This document shows, piece by piece, positions 1 through 7,199 of a stretch of DNA of 17,736 bases. The stretch lies in the NCBI GenBank assembly GCA_913776675.1, contig CAJYRE010000412.1, positions 1 through 17,736 of the forward strand, in the 5' to 3' direction. Under the pieces are notes generated by a model that was given only the letters and a program-made list of their open reading frames with translations, was not told where the DNA came from and made no database searches. A program made the position numbers and the translations under genes. This DNA is from Rhizobiaceae bacterium. GTDB taxonomy: Bacteria; Pseudomonadota; Alphaproteobacteria; Rhizobiales; Rhizobiaceae. How positions within the stretch are numbered: the stretch's first letter is position 1; every line of letters begins with the position of its first letter.

Positions 1-401
1 CCCTCAAGCTCGGCCTCTTCTGCCGCCAGCAGCAACAATTGATCCACCTGCGCAATCGAGAGAATTTTCGGCAGGGCGCGTCCTTTTTTCGGGGCATCCA
101 GCACAGAGCTGGGATCGTCTCCCCGTAAACCTTCGGCATAGAGAAATTTATAGAATTGCCGTGTGCTGGAGAGTTTTCGTGCCTGGGATGTTGCCTCAAA
201 CCCCCGCTTGGCAAGGTCGGCCAGATAGGCGGAGAGATCAGCACTCGCAGCCTCCATCATGCTGACATGGCGCTCTTTTAGAAAATCATGGAGATCGGTC
301 AGATCGCGTTCGTAGGAGATCAGCGTGTTGCCCGCCGCACCGCGCTCGGCACTCATCATTTCTAAAAACGCTTCAATACGGGCTTTGCTGAAATCAGCCA
401 T
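1..401 (-). CDS. xerD: Tyrosine recombinase XerD, N-terminal part (cut by window edge)
   Basis: Reading the minus strand from the ATG at 401 gives 133 residues beginning [20 protein letters not shown] and running off the left edge with no stop. The pattern (an N-terminal helical core-binding domain with [13 protein letters not shown], then [18 protein letters not shown], then a [14 protein letters not shown] linker) is the SAM-like DNA-binding domain of XerC/XerD recombinases. The catalytic domain with its R-H-R-Y residues lies outside the window. XerD resolves chromosome dimers at dif together with XerC and FtsK. The gene starts 15 nt after the stop of the small membrane-protein gene at 417-569, so they are probably cotranscribed. 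In rhizobia xerD is commonly divergent from aroK, which fits this position. XerD rather than XerC is chosen from the linker sequence and this context; an integrase of another type is less likely. Confidence 0.88.
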   Translation of the reverse strand, partial: MADFSKARIEAFLEMMSAERGAAGNTLISYERDLTDLHDFLKERHVSMMEAASADLSAYLADLAKRGFEATSQARKLSSTRQFYKFLYAEGLRGDDPSSVLDAPKKGRALPKILSIAQVDQLLLLAAEEAELE

Positions 402-416
402 GGTCTTTTATCCGGA

Positions 417-569
417 TCAAGGTGTTGTGGGCTTGTTTTGGGCTGGAAACACCGTTGTGGTGATGTCGCGCGGTTTTGGCTCAACAAACAGCGCCAGCCC
501 CCACAATAGGCCATAGGCCAAGGCCACCAGCGTGGCGATGATACACAAAAAACGGAACAATGTTGGCAT
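417..569 (-). CDS. 50-residue single-span membrane microprotein upstream of xerD
   Basis: A short reading frame starts at the ATG at 569 and stops with TGA at 417-419. It encodes 50 residues: a hydrophobic segment at about residues 4-29 (FRFLCIIATLVALAYGLLWG and on) followed by a polar, Pro/Thr-rich tail (residues 30-50) containing EPKPRD. An AAAAGGAACGCACC sequence places an AGGA Shine-Dalgarno about 8 nt before the ATG. The stop lies 15 nt before xerD, so translation probably continues into xerD on one transcript. The topology suggests a single-pass inner-membrane peptide. I recognise no named family. It could be a regulator, a membrane-complex accessory or a leader peptide; the sequence does not decide. 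A 79-codon frame over the same bases lacks this clear membrane pattern and is taken as a shadow. Confidence 0.65.
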   Translation of the reverse strand: MPTLFRFLCIIATLVALAYGLLWGLALFVEPKPRDITTTVFPAQNKPTTP

Positions 570-636
570 GGTGCGTTCCTTTTGTTGTCAATAATACGCA
601 TTAATGCATAGAGCAGTTATTGGCGCTATTTGGCTT

Positions 637-882
637 TTATGGTCTGGTATCTTCTATAAAAACTTCCAGACGCACAATTTTTCGCCTCTGCCATTCACCG
701 GGCCTATAATCTGCTCGACTTCTGAGGTTGCGCAAAACATTTGAGGTGTCTGAAAAGTTTTCCGCGATCCATATTTTCTCTTCGACGCACCCACACGCAA
801 AATGCGTTCGTATAGTTGCTCGTCTGGATTTGAGGAGCTGTTGTTTAAACTCGATTGCGTTTGTGGGGTATAGCTCGATCAA
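637..882 (-). CDS. 81-residue protein of unknown function, second gene of HNH cassette
   Basis: The frame encodes 81 residues beginning MIELYPTNAIEFKQQLLKSR. Its start codon overlaps the stop of the HNH gene as ATGA (879-882), so the two are very probably translationally coupled and function together. Visible features are a CxC pair at residues 30-32 (HFACGCVEEK), a middle part rich in beta-type residues, and a strongly basic patch (NVLRNLRSRADYRPGEWQRR, about residues 48-67) that could contact nucleic acid. There is no signal peptide or membrane segment. I do not recognise the family. Partner roles such as an antitoxin-like or specificity factor for the nuclease are possible but purely inferred. 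Base composition is lower in GC than in flanking genes, like its partner. Confidence 0.65.
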   Translation of the reverse strand: MIELYPTNAIEFKQQLLKSRRATIRTHFACGCVEEKIWIAENFSDTSNVLRNLRSRADYRPGEWQRRKIVRLEVFIEDTRP

Positions 883-1355
883 AGAGGAGCTGAGCCAGAC
901 CTTGTGGCGGTCTCATGACGATTTAACACTCTGATTTTTTTATAATCGTGTTGTTGAGGTTTGTCGTATTCAGTATGACATTTCTTGCATAAAAAGAGAA
1001 AATTATCTGTGATGGGCTGGTGTGCCTCCATGATGAGGCGTTCGACTTCTCCCAGATCGCAATCAACATATCCTTGTGCATTTATGGTAAACTTCATCAG
1101 CACTTGTTCGATTATCTGACGTCGACTACGGCCATGGATATGCGCAGAGTCAAGTTCCGGAAACTTTTTCTGACAATGTTGGCATAAGCCATTGCGTGCA
1201 TTTCTTTCTTTGCGTGCAATAGCATTTGCGACGTTACGAATGCGCGGACCTATGTGATTGTGAAATTCTTTAAATGTACCCATAAAACGTGCCATATCTG
1301 CTACGTCCAATCTCTCAATATCATAGTGGAGTATATCGACTTCATATTCGTCCAA
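879..1355 (-). CDS. HNH endonuclease-like protein
   Basis: The 158-residue frame has the layout of a small HNH nuclease: CQHC at 58-61, a D-S-A-H-I-H-G-R segment at 69-76 supplying the likely catalytic histidine, and an NFLFLCKKCHTEYD block at 118-131 with a second Cys pair (C123, C126) and H127. Two CxxC pairs around a beta-beta-alpha metal core is the standard HNH arrangement. HNH proteins nick or cut DNA using a divalent metal. The start is uncertain: codon 1 is TTG at 1355 without a good Shine-Dalgarno, and the ATG at 1295 (residue 21, with a weak GGA 8 nt upstream) is a real alternative. The stop overlaps the next gene by ATGA. Composition is AT-rich (25 G+C of 60 in 1081-1140, 23 of 60 in 901-960) against 39 of 60 in 2401-2460 inside aroB, which suggests acquisition. 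It could be a standalone defence or mobile nuclease. Confidence 0.75.
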   Translation of the reverse strand: MDEYEVDILHYDIERLDVADMARFMGTFKEFHNHIGPRIRNVANAIARKERNARNGLCQHCQKKFPELDSAHIHGRSRRQIIEQVLMKFTINAQGYVDCDLGEVERLIMEAHQPITDNFLFLCKKCHTEYDKPQQHDYKKIRVLNRHETATRSGSAPL

Positions 1356-1422
1356 GCCAGTTTCGTAAGGTTATATCCTCTCTGTAAACCATTGCTTTCT
1401 TGTCTGCATGTGCGGCAACGGC

Positions 1423-1451
1423 TTGACGGCGCGGCAGCATTTGTCAATAGG
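1423..1451 (+). promoter_or_regulatory. Possible promoter of aroK-aroB
   Basis: A TTGACG box (1423-1428) and an AATAGG box (1446-1451) are separated by 17 nt, about 27 nt before the aroK ATG. The -35 is close to consensus; the -10 is poor. The minus strand of the same stretch carries TTGACA at 1442-1447, but no good -10 lies at the right distance from it. Confidence 0.4.
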
Positions 1452-1477
1452 GTGGTAAAACGGTTACGAAAAGGCTG

Positions 1478-2074
1478 ATGACCCACACAATTTCTTCTGT
1501 CGCATCTCCGCTGCCAGAGCGGACCCGCGCTTTGCTCAAGCGCCGCAACCTGATTTTTGTTGGCCTCATGGGGGCTGGCAAATCAGCGATCGGTCGTCTT
1601 GTGGCCAATCAGCTTGGCTTGTCCTTTGTCGATACCGATCATGAGATTGAGCGTGTGTCGCGCATGTCGATCAGCGAATTGTTTGCCACCTATGGCGAAG
1701 CAGAATTCCGGGCGCTTGAAACTCGGGTCATTCGCCGGCTGCTGCGCTCAGGCCCCAAAGTTGTCTCGACGGGTGGCGGTGCGTTTATCAACGAGAAGAC
1801 CCGTCGGCAAATCGAGCGCGGCGGAATCTCCATCTGGCTGAAAGCCGATCTGGATGTGCTGTGGGAACGGGTCAACAAACGGGATAACCGTCCCTTGCTG
1901 AAGACCGAAAACCCGAAGCAGACTCTGGAAAATCTGATGAATGAGCGCTACCCCATCTATCAGCGCGCCAATCTGACCGTTGTCTCGCGCAATGTGCGTG
2001 CGGATGTGGTTGGGGCGGAGGTGCTGGACGCACTCAATGCTTATTTGACCCAAGGCAGGAAAAACCATGAGTGA
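1478..2074 (+). CDS. aroK: Shikimate kinase AroK
   Basis: The 198-residue protein phosphorylates shikimate to shikimate-3-phosphate with ATP, step five of the chorismate pathway, in the cytosol. Residues 29-36 (GLMGAGKS) are the Walker A loop. DTD at 52-54 and the FRALE segment (77-81) match the shikimate-binding residues, TGGGA (98-102) is the Walker B-like GGG motif, and RDNRPLL (135-141) is the lid with its catalytic arginine. The N-terminal 20 residues extend beyond the usual about 170-residue enzyme, as is common in alphaproteobacteria. An AAAAGG sequence sits just before the ATG. The last codons overlap the aroB start by 8 nt (2067-2074), so the two enzymes are made from one message with coupled translation. 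The gene is intact. Confidence 0.97.
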   Translation: MTHTISSVASPLPERTRALLKRRNLIFVGLMGAGKSAIGRLVANQLGLSFVDTDHEIERVSRMSISELFATYGEAEFRALETRVIRRLLRSGPKVVSTGGGAFINEKTRRQIERGGISIWLKADLDVLWERVNKRDNRPLLKTENPKQTLENLMNERYPIYQRANLTVVSRNVRADVVGAEVLDALNAYLTQGRKNHE

Positions 2075-3194
2075 GCAACCATCTGCTGAACGTCTTGTCC
2101 ATGTGCCTCTGGGCGAGCGCGCCTATGATATTCTGATCGGCGATGGCCTTTTGGCCCGCGCAGGCGGCGAGATTTCATCGCGGATCAAGGGTCGCAAGGC
2201 GGCGATTATTACCGATGAACACGTGGGTCCGCTCTACCTCGAAGCCTTGATGGACAGTCTGGAAGTGGATGGCATTGAGGCGGTGTCACTCACGCTTCCG
2301 GCGGGTGAAAAGACCAAGAGTTTCGATCACCTCACCAAGGTCTGTGATGTGCTGCTGGAAGCGCGCATTGAGCGCAATGACACGGTGATTGCGTTGGGCG
2401 GCGGGGTGATTGGTGATCTGACCGGCTTTGCCGCAGGCATTGTGCGCCGTGGTGTGCGGTTTGTGCAAATTCCCACCTCGCTTCTGTCGCAGGTGGATTC
2501 GTCCGTGGGCGGCAAGACCGGCATCAATGCCCGGCAGGGCATAAATCTGGTGGGCATTTTCAATCAGCCCGATCTGGTGCTGGCCGATACCAGCGTGCTG
2601 AACACATTGAGCGAACGCGAATTTCGCGCAGGCTATGCCGAGGTTGCCAAATACGGACTGATCGACAAGCCGGAGTTTTTTGACTGGCTGGAGCGCAATT
2701 GGCGCGAGGTTTTTGCAGGCGGTGCGGCACGGACTGAGGCCATTGCGCTGTCCTGTCAGGCCAAGGCCGATGTGGTGGTGGCCGATGAGCGCGAAAATGG
2801 TCGCCGCGCCCTTCTCAATCTGGGTCACACCTTTGGCCACGCGTTGGAGGCGGCTACACAGTATGACAGCAGCCGTCTGGTGCATGGTGAAGGTGTGGCG
2901 ATTGGCATGGTGCTGGCCCATGAGTTTTCAGCCCGGCTTAATCTGGCAAGTCCCGATGATGCGAAGCGGGTTGAAAAGCACCTGAAAGAGGTGGGCCTTC
3001 CCACCCGTATGGGTGAAATCCCCGGCGAGCTACCGCCCGCTGATGTGCTGATGCAGGCGATTGCGCAGGACAAGAAGGTGAAAGGTGGACAGCTCACCTT
3101 TATCCTCACCCATGGCATTGGCCAGTCCTTTGTGGCGGACGATGTGCCGTCCTCCGAGGTGCTGAGCTTCCTGCAAGAGAAGCTCACACAATAA
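2067..3194 (+). CDS. aroB: 3-dehydroquinate synthase AroB
   Basis: The 375-residue protein converts DAHP to 3-dehydroquinate, the second shikimate-pathway step, using NAD and a zinc or cobalt ion. The NAD-binding region shows GGGVIGDLTGFAAG (111-124), followed by IPTSLLSQVDSSVGGKTGIN (135-154), the phosphate and substrate loop. Metal ligands are E192 (in GYAEVAKYG), H254 (LGHTFGHALE) and H273 (VHGEGV). The length is normal for the family. The start overlaps the end of aroK, and a purine-rich stretch within aroK (GGCAGGAAAAACC) acts as ribosome-binding site. The stop at 3192-3194 is only 2 nt from the convergent stop of bolA, with no hairpin between them, so transcripts of the two genes probably overlap. 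Confidence 0.98.
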   Translation: MSEQPSAERLVHVPLGERAYDILIGDGLLARAGGEISSRIKGRKAAIITDEHVGPLYLEALMDSLEVDGIEAVSLTLPAGEKTKSFDHLTKVCDVLLEARIERNDTVIALGGGVIGDLTGFAAGIVRRGVRFVQIPTSLLSQVDSSVGGKTGINARQGINLVGIFNQPDLVLADTSVLNTLSEREFRAGYAEVAKYGLIDKPEFFDWLERNWREVFAGGAARTEAIALSCQAKADVVVADERENGRRALLNLGHTFGHALEAATQYDSSRLVHGEGVAIGMVLAHEFSARLNLASPDDAKRVEKHLKEVGLPTRMGEIPGELPPADVLMQAIAQDKKVKGGQLTFILTHGIGQSFVADDVPSSEVLSFLQEKLTQ

Positions 3195-3196
3195 AG

Positions 3197-3478
3197 TTAC
3201 CAGCGGGTCGTCTCCCCTGGGGCGGCTGGCTCAATGGCCAGCGCATGCAGGCCTGCGTCCAGTTGCGGCTTTAGCAATTCGTTGACGGCGCGGTGACGGG
3301 CAAGGCGGCTCATGCCGGAAAAGCTTGCAGAAACGATGCGAACCCGCATATGTGTTTCGCCCGTGCCGGTGATGTCTGGCTGATGGTCAGCATGCTGGCT
3401 GCTCTCGTCCAGCACAATCAGCCGTTCCGGTTGAAAAGCCTCCGTCAGCTTTTGCTCGATGGTTTGGCGGATCGACAT
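3197..3478 (-). CDS. bolA: BolA family protein
   Basis: The 93-residue protein starts MSIRQTIEQKLTEAFQPERL and carries the BolA-fold signature: THMRVRIVSASFSGMSRLAR (from residue 42) followed by HRAVNELL, including the invariant histidine of the RHR segment. BolA proteins partner monothiol glutaredoxins and take part in iron-sulfur cluster handling and stress responses. The ATG at 3478 is chosen because an AGGATG Shine-Dalgarno lies about 8 nt upstream; an open frame runs further upstream to 3787 but that part is antisense to the J-domain gene and lacks BolA character. It is divergent from the J-domain gene and converges on aroB. The exact BolA subfamily is not decided. Confidence 0.92.
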   Translation of the reverse strand: MSIRQTIEQKLTEAFQPERLIVLDESSQHADHQPDITGTGETHMRVRIVSASFSGMSRLARHRAVNELLKPQLDAGLHALAIEPAAPGETTRW

Positions 3479-3499
3479 GGTTTGGCATCCTGTGCTGGT

Positions 3500-3528
3500 G
3501 GCTTTTTTGGGGTTTTTAAAAAAGCCCC
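3500..3528. repeat. A/T-cored inverted repeats in the bolA/J-protein divergent region
   Basis: Two overlapping symmetries occur here: GGCTTTTTT (3500-3508) pairs with AAAAAAGCC (3518-3526) as a perfect 9-bp stem, and GGGG (3509-3512) faces CCCC (3525-3528) around a T-run and an A-run. The element lies between the bolA start and its likely promoter, so it would fall at the 5' end of the bolA leader. It could be a protein-binding palindrome, an mRNA hairpin, or chance homopolymer symmetry. Confidence 0.35.
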
Positions 3529-3558
3529 TAAATGGCCAAGAGAAATATGATTTGTCAA
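3529..3558 (-). promoter_or_regulatory. Possible bolA promoter
   Basis: On the minus strand a consensus TTGACA (3553-3558) is followed after 18 nt by CATTTA (3529-3534). The -35 box is perfect and the -10 weak. Transcription would start near 3521, giving a leader of about 40 nt that contains the inverted repeat at 3500-3528. Confidence 0.4.
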
Positions 3559-3561
3559 TTC

Positions 3562-3590
3562 TTGTTGTGAGGTGGGTAACGGCCCATAAT
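3562..3590 (+). promoter_or_regulatory. Possible promoter of the J-domain gene
   Basis: TTGTTG (3562-3567), a 17-nt spacer and CATAAT (3585-3590) resemble a sigma-70 promoter. The -10 box ends only 6 nt before the ATG at 3597, so transcription from it would begin at about the start codon, and no Shine-Dalgarno is visible before that ATG. Confidence 0.4.
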
Positions 3591-3596
3591 CCCCGG

Positions 3597-4223
3597 ATGA
3601 AACTCGACTCAAAATATTTCGACAAGATCCGTACCCGCCGCAAAAAAGGCCCGGAACCGGAAGCTGCTGTTGCAACCTGCCAGTGGGATGGGTGTGAGCG
3701 CCCCGGCGCGCATCGCGCCCCCGTGGGCCGCAATGCCGAGGGCCAGTTTTTTCTGTTCTGCTTCGAGCATGTGCAGGAATACAACAAGGGCTACAATTAC
3801 TTCTCCGGCCTGTCCGATACCGAGATTGCCCGCTACCAGAAGGAAGCCATCACCGGTCATCGCCCGACATGGACGGTGGGGGTCAATACGGCGTCCAAGG
3901 CCTCGCCCATTCAATCCACCCTGCGTTCCGGCTCGGCGGCCTCTCAGGCGCGGCTGAAAGACCCGTTTGGCTTTGTCAATCAGGGGCGCGGCAATGCGTC
4001 GCGGGCAACATCACAGGCGCGCAAACTGAAGACGCTGGAGGCAAAAGCCTTTGATACGCTGGGTCTCACGGGCGCTGCCACCGCACAAGACATCAAAACC
4101 CGCTATAAAGAGCTTGTCAAAAAACATCATCCAGATGCAAATGGCGGAGATAGAGGGTCTGAAGAGCGTTTTCGTGCTGTTATTCAAGCCTACCAATTGT
4201 TAAAGCAGGCAGGTTTCTGTTAA
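3597..4223 (+). CDS. J-domain (DnaJ-like) protein with N-terminal Cys/His cluster
   Basis: The 208-residue protein has a C-terminal J domain at about 147-208 with KAFDTLGLTGAATAQDIKTR, KELVKKHHPDANGG and the HPD tripeptide at 178-180 that stimulates Hsp70 ATPase. Unusually, the J domain is at the C terminus. The N-terminal region carries C28, C33, H39, C55 and H58 (CQWDGC, AHRAP, FCFEH), which could bind zinc, followed by EYNKGYNYFSGLSD and a low-complexity linker at about 95-145. The ATG at 3597 is chosen because MKLDSKYFDKIRTRRKK looks like a native N terminus; an upstream open extension to 3459 reads as non-coding. The gene lies 64 nt before cobS in the same direction. A chaperone role in the chelatase complex is only inference from this neighbourhood. 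Confidence 0.85.
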   Translation: MKLDSKYFDKIRTRRKKGPEPEAAVATCQWDGCERPGAHRAPVGRNAEGQFFLFCFEHVQEYNKGYNYFSGLSDTEIARYQKEAITGHRPTWTVGVNTASKASPIQSTLRSGSAASQARLKDPFGFVNQGRGNASRATSQARKLKTLEAKAFDTLGLTGAATAQDIKTRYKELVKKHHPDANGGDRGSEERFRAVIQAYQLLKQAGFC

Positions 4224-4287
4224 TCGAAGACAATACCTGATTGCATGAGAGATGCGCCGGTTGATGCACGCCGGGCGTGGAGAGACG

Positions 4288-5280
4288 ATGAGCAAAATTG
4301 ATCTTGATATAACCAACCTGCCCGACACAACCGTTTCTGTTCGGGAGGTCTTTGGTATCGACAGCGATATTCGAGTGCCGGCCTATTCCAAGGGCGATCC
4401 TTACGTGCCGGATCTCGATCCCGACTATCTGTTTGATCGGGAAACCACGCTGGCCATTCTGGCAGGTTTTGCACACAATCGCCGCGTCATGGTCTCCGGC
4501 TTTCACGGCACGGGTAAATCCACCCATATCGAGCAGGTTGCTGCCCGCCTCAACTGGCCTTGCGTGCGCGTCAACCTCGACAGCCACGTCAGCCGTATCG
4601 ATCTGGTTGGTAAGGACGCCATCGTCCTGAAAGACGGCAAGCAGATCACCGAATTCAAGGACGGCATTCTGCCCTGGGCTTATCAGCATAATGTTGCGCT
4701 GGTGTTTGACGAATATGATGCCGGTCGCCCGGACGTGATGTTCGTCATCCAGCGCGTTCTGGAATCCTCTGGCCGTTTGACGCTGCTCGATCAGAGCCGC
4801 GTTATCCGTCCTCACCCTGCATTCCGTCTGTTCGCCACGGCCAACACGGTTGGTCTGGGTGACACCACCGGCCTTTACCATGGCACGCAGCAGATCAATC
4901 AGGCGCAGATGGACCGTTGGTCGATCGTCACCACCTTGAACTATCTGCCCCATGAGAAGGAAGTGGATATTGTTCTGGCCAAGGTGAAGAGCTTTGCCAA
5001 GGCAGACGCAGGCCGTGATACTGTCAGCAAGATGGTGCGTCTGGCCGATATGACTCGTTCGGCCTTCATCAATGGCGATCTTTCCACTGTGATGAGCCCG
5101 CGTACGGTGATCACCTGGGCGGAAAATGCCGAGATTTTTGGTGATGTCGGTTTTGCTTTCCGCGCCACCTTCCTCAACAAATGCGATGAGCTGGAACGCA
5201 CCTTGGTGGCTGAGCAATATCAGCGCTGCTTTGGCGTTGAGCTGAAGGAAAGCGCCGCCAACATCGTACTCGGTGCCTGA
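4288..5280 (+). CDS. cobS: Cobaltochelatase subunit CobS (AAA+ ATPase)
   Basis: The 330-residue protein is the AAA+ ATPase subunit of the aerobic cobalt chelatase, which inserts cobalt into hydrogenobyrinic acid a,c-diamide together with CobT and CobN. Walker A is GFHGTGKST (71-79) and Walker B is VALVFDEYD (136-144); an [10 protein letters not shown] segment follows as sensor I. The N terminus [20 protein letters not shown] is typical of CobS. The ATG at 4288 is preferred over one at 4252 because GGAGAG lies about 6 nt upstream and the length then matches the family. cobT follows after 14 nt. No cobalamin riboswitch is seen in the 64-nt gap upstream. CobN is not in this window. Confidence 0.96.
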   Translation: MSKIDLDITNLPDTTVSVREVFGIDSDIRVPAYSKGDPYVPDLDPDYLFDRETTLAILAGFAHNRRVMVSGFHGTGKSTHIEQVAARLNWPCVRVNLDSHVSRIDLVGKDAIVLKDGKQITEFKDGILPWAYQHNVALVFDEYDAGRPDVMFVIQRVLESSGRLTLLDQSRVIRPHPAFRLFATANTVGLGDTTGLYHGTQQINQAQMDRWSIVTTLNYLPHEKEVDIVLAKVKSFAKADAGRDTVSKMVRLADMTRSAFINGDLSTVMSPRTVITWAENAEIFGDVGFAFRATFLNKCDELERTLVAEQYQRCFGVELKESAANIVLGA

Positions 5281-5294
5281 GGAAGGCGAATATC

Positions 5295-7199
5295 ATGGCA
5301 GGTCCCGGCGATAATTCCAAAGCAAAATCCGGTGTGGGTCCCGATATGGAACCCATGCGCCGGGCCATTACCGGCTGTGTGCGCTCCATTGCGGGCAGCG
5401 CCAATGTCGAAGTGGCCTTTGCCAATGAACGGCCGGGGCTGGCCGGTGAGCGCGTGCGCCTGCCGGAACTCTCCAAACGTCCCACCGCCCACGAACTGGC
5501 GGTGACTCGCGGCTTGGGCGATTCCATGGCGCTTCGCCTTGCCTGCCACGATCAGAAAATCCACGCGACGCTGGCCCCTGAAGGGCAGGACGCCCGTGCG
5601 GTGTTTGATGCGGTGGAACAGGCGCGGGTGGAATCCATCGGTGCCTTACGCATGAAGGGTGTGGCCAACAACCTGCACTCGATGAACACTGAAAAATACG
5701 CCAAGGCTAATTTTGCAGGCATCAACAGCCGTGAAGATGCACCGCTGTCCGAAGCCGTGGCAATGATGGTGCGTGAAGCCGTGACCGGGCAAAAGCCGCC
5801 AGAAAGCGCTGGCAAGGTGCTGGATCTGTGGCGGTCCTTCATTGAAGAAAAAGCCGGTGGCGATTTCGCCAATCTGGCAAGTGTTGTCGAAGACCAGCAG
5901 GCCTTTGCCCGCGTGGTGCGCCATATGCTGTCTGCCATGGAAATGGCCGATGATGTCGGCGATGAAGCGGATGAAACCTCCAATGAGGAGGAGAATTCCG
6001 AAGAAGACCAACAGCGCAGCGGCGAGGAAGAACAGGAAAATTCCGAACAGGAAGCCGGGTCTGAAAGTGCGCCTGCCGATGAAAGTGAATCTGCTGAAGA
6101 GCAGATGGAAGACGGCGAGATGGACGGCGCGGAAATTTCCGACGACGACATGTCGGAAGAGGGCGACGAGGATTCCGAAACCCCCGGCGAAATGCGCCGC
6201 CCTGCCAGCCCGTTTGATGATTTCAACGAAAAGGTGGATTACAAGGTCTTTACCGAAGCGTTTGACGAGGAAATCACCGCCGAAGAACTGTGTGACGAGG
6301 CAGAACTGGACCGCTTGCGGGCCTTCCTCGATAAGCAGCTTGCGCATTTGCAAGGGGCCGTGGGCCGTCTTGCCAACCGCCTGCAACGCCGCCTGATGGC
6401 GCAGCAGAATCGCTCGTGGGATTTTGATCTGGAAGAGGGCTATCTTGATCCGGCCCGCCTGACCCGGATGATCATTGATCCGATGCAGCCGCTGTCGTTC
6501 AAGCGTGAAAAAGACACCCAATTCCGCGACACCGTTGTGTCGCTGGTGATCGACAATTCCGGCTCGATGCGTGGACGGCCAATCACCGTTGCGGCCACCT
6601 GCGCCGATATTCTGGCCCGCACGCTGGAGCGCTGTGGGGTTAAGGTCGAGATTCTGGGCTTTACCACCAAGGCGTGGAAGGGCGGTCAGAGCCGTGAGCA
6701 ATGGCTGGCCAGTGGCAAGCCGCCAGCCCCCGGTCGCCTCAATGACCTGCGCCATATCGTTTATAAATCTGCTGATGCGCCATGGCGCCGCTCACGTCGC
6801 AATCTCGGCCTGATGATGCGCGAAGGGCTGTTGAAGGAAAACATCGACGGTGAAGCCTTGATGTGGGCCCACAGTCGTTTGATCGGGCGGCGCGAGCAGC
6901 GCAAGATCATGATGATGATTTCCGACGGTGCGCCGGTGGATGATTCAACGCTGTCGGTCAATCCCGGCAATTATCTGGAGCGGCATTTGCGCGCGGTGAT
7001 CGAGCAGATCGAAACCCGCTCACCAGTCGAACTGCTGGCCATCGGTATCGGCCACGATGTGACGCGCTATTATCGCCGCGCCGTCACCATCGTTGATGCC
7101 GATGAGTTGGCGGGTGCCATGACCGAGCAGTTGGCAAGCCTGTTCGAAGACAAGCCATCCAAGGGCGCGCGTGGCGGTTCCTTCCGTCGGGCTGGATGA
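5295..7199 (+). CDS. cobT: Cobaltochelatase subunit CobT (VWA domain)
   Basis: The 634-residue protein is the VWA-domain partner of CobS in the aerobic cobalt chelatase. The N-terminal domain (1-215) begins [20 protein letters not shown]. Residues 216-297 form a very acidic Glu/Asp/Ser-rich linker as in known CobT proteins. The C-terminal VWA domain (about 410-634) carries a MIDAS motif DNSGS at 420-424, which binds a metal ion, and a later ISDGAPVDD (542-550). The length is normal. GAGGAAGG lies about 8 nt upstream of the ATG and the cobS stop is 14 nt away, so the pair is an operon. The stop TGA overlaps the start of the next gene (ATGA, 7196-7199). No defects are seen. Confidence 0.96.
   Translation: MAGPGDNSKAKSGVGPDMEPMRRAITGCVRSIAGSANVEVAFANERPGLAGERVRLPELSKRPTAHELAVTRGLGDSMALRLACHDQKIHATLAPEGQDARAVFDAVEQARVESIGALRMKGVANNLHSMNTEKYAKANFAGINSREDAPLSEAVAMMVREAVTGQKPPESAGKVLDLWRSFIEEKAGGDFANLASVVEDQQAFARVVRHMLSAMEMADDVGDEADETSNEEENSEEDQQRSGEEEQENSEQEAGSESAPADESESAEEQMEDGEMDGAEISDDDMSEEGDEDSETPGEMRRPASPFDDFNEKVDYKVFTEAFDEEITAEELCDEAELDRLRAFLDKQLAHLQGAVGRLANRLQRRLMAQQNRSWDFDLEEGYLDPARLTRMIIDPMQPLSFKREKDTQFRDTVVSLVIDNSGSMRGRPITVAATCADILARTLERCGVKVEILGFTTKAWKGGQSREQWLASGKPPAPGRLNDLRHIVYKSADAPWRRSRRNLGLMMREGLLKENIDGEALMWAHSRLIGRREQRKIMMMISDGAPVDDSTLSVNPGNYLERHLRAVIEQIETRSPVELLAIGIGHDVTRYYRRAVTIVDADELAGAMTEQLASLFEDKPSKGARGGSFRRAG

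Noticed and set aside
637..1355. HNH gene as a homing endonuclease inside an intron or intein
   Set aside because: It lies in an intergenic gap; xerD (as far as seen) and aroK are uninterrupted.
1..1478. Mobile element with xerD as its integrase
   Set aside because: The protein looks like housekeeping XerD in a conserved location; no transposase, att core or phage gene is present.
4224..4287. Cobalamin riboswitch upstream of cobS
   Set aside because: The gap is only 64 nt and has no B12-box-like sequence.
4180..5217. Long open frame (345 codons) on the minus strand opposite cobS
   Set aside because: Same reason: it mirrors cobS, shows no family pattern, and no ribosome-binding site stands out.
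5646..6755. Long open frame (369 codons) on the minus strand opposite cobT
   Set aside because: It is antisense to a clearly conserved gene and has no recognisable domain; long antisense frames are common in high-GC genes.
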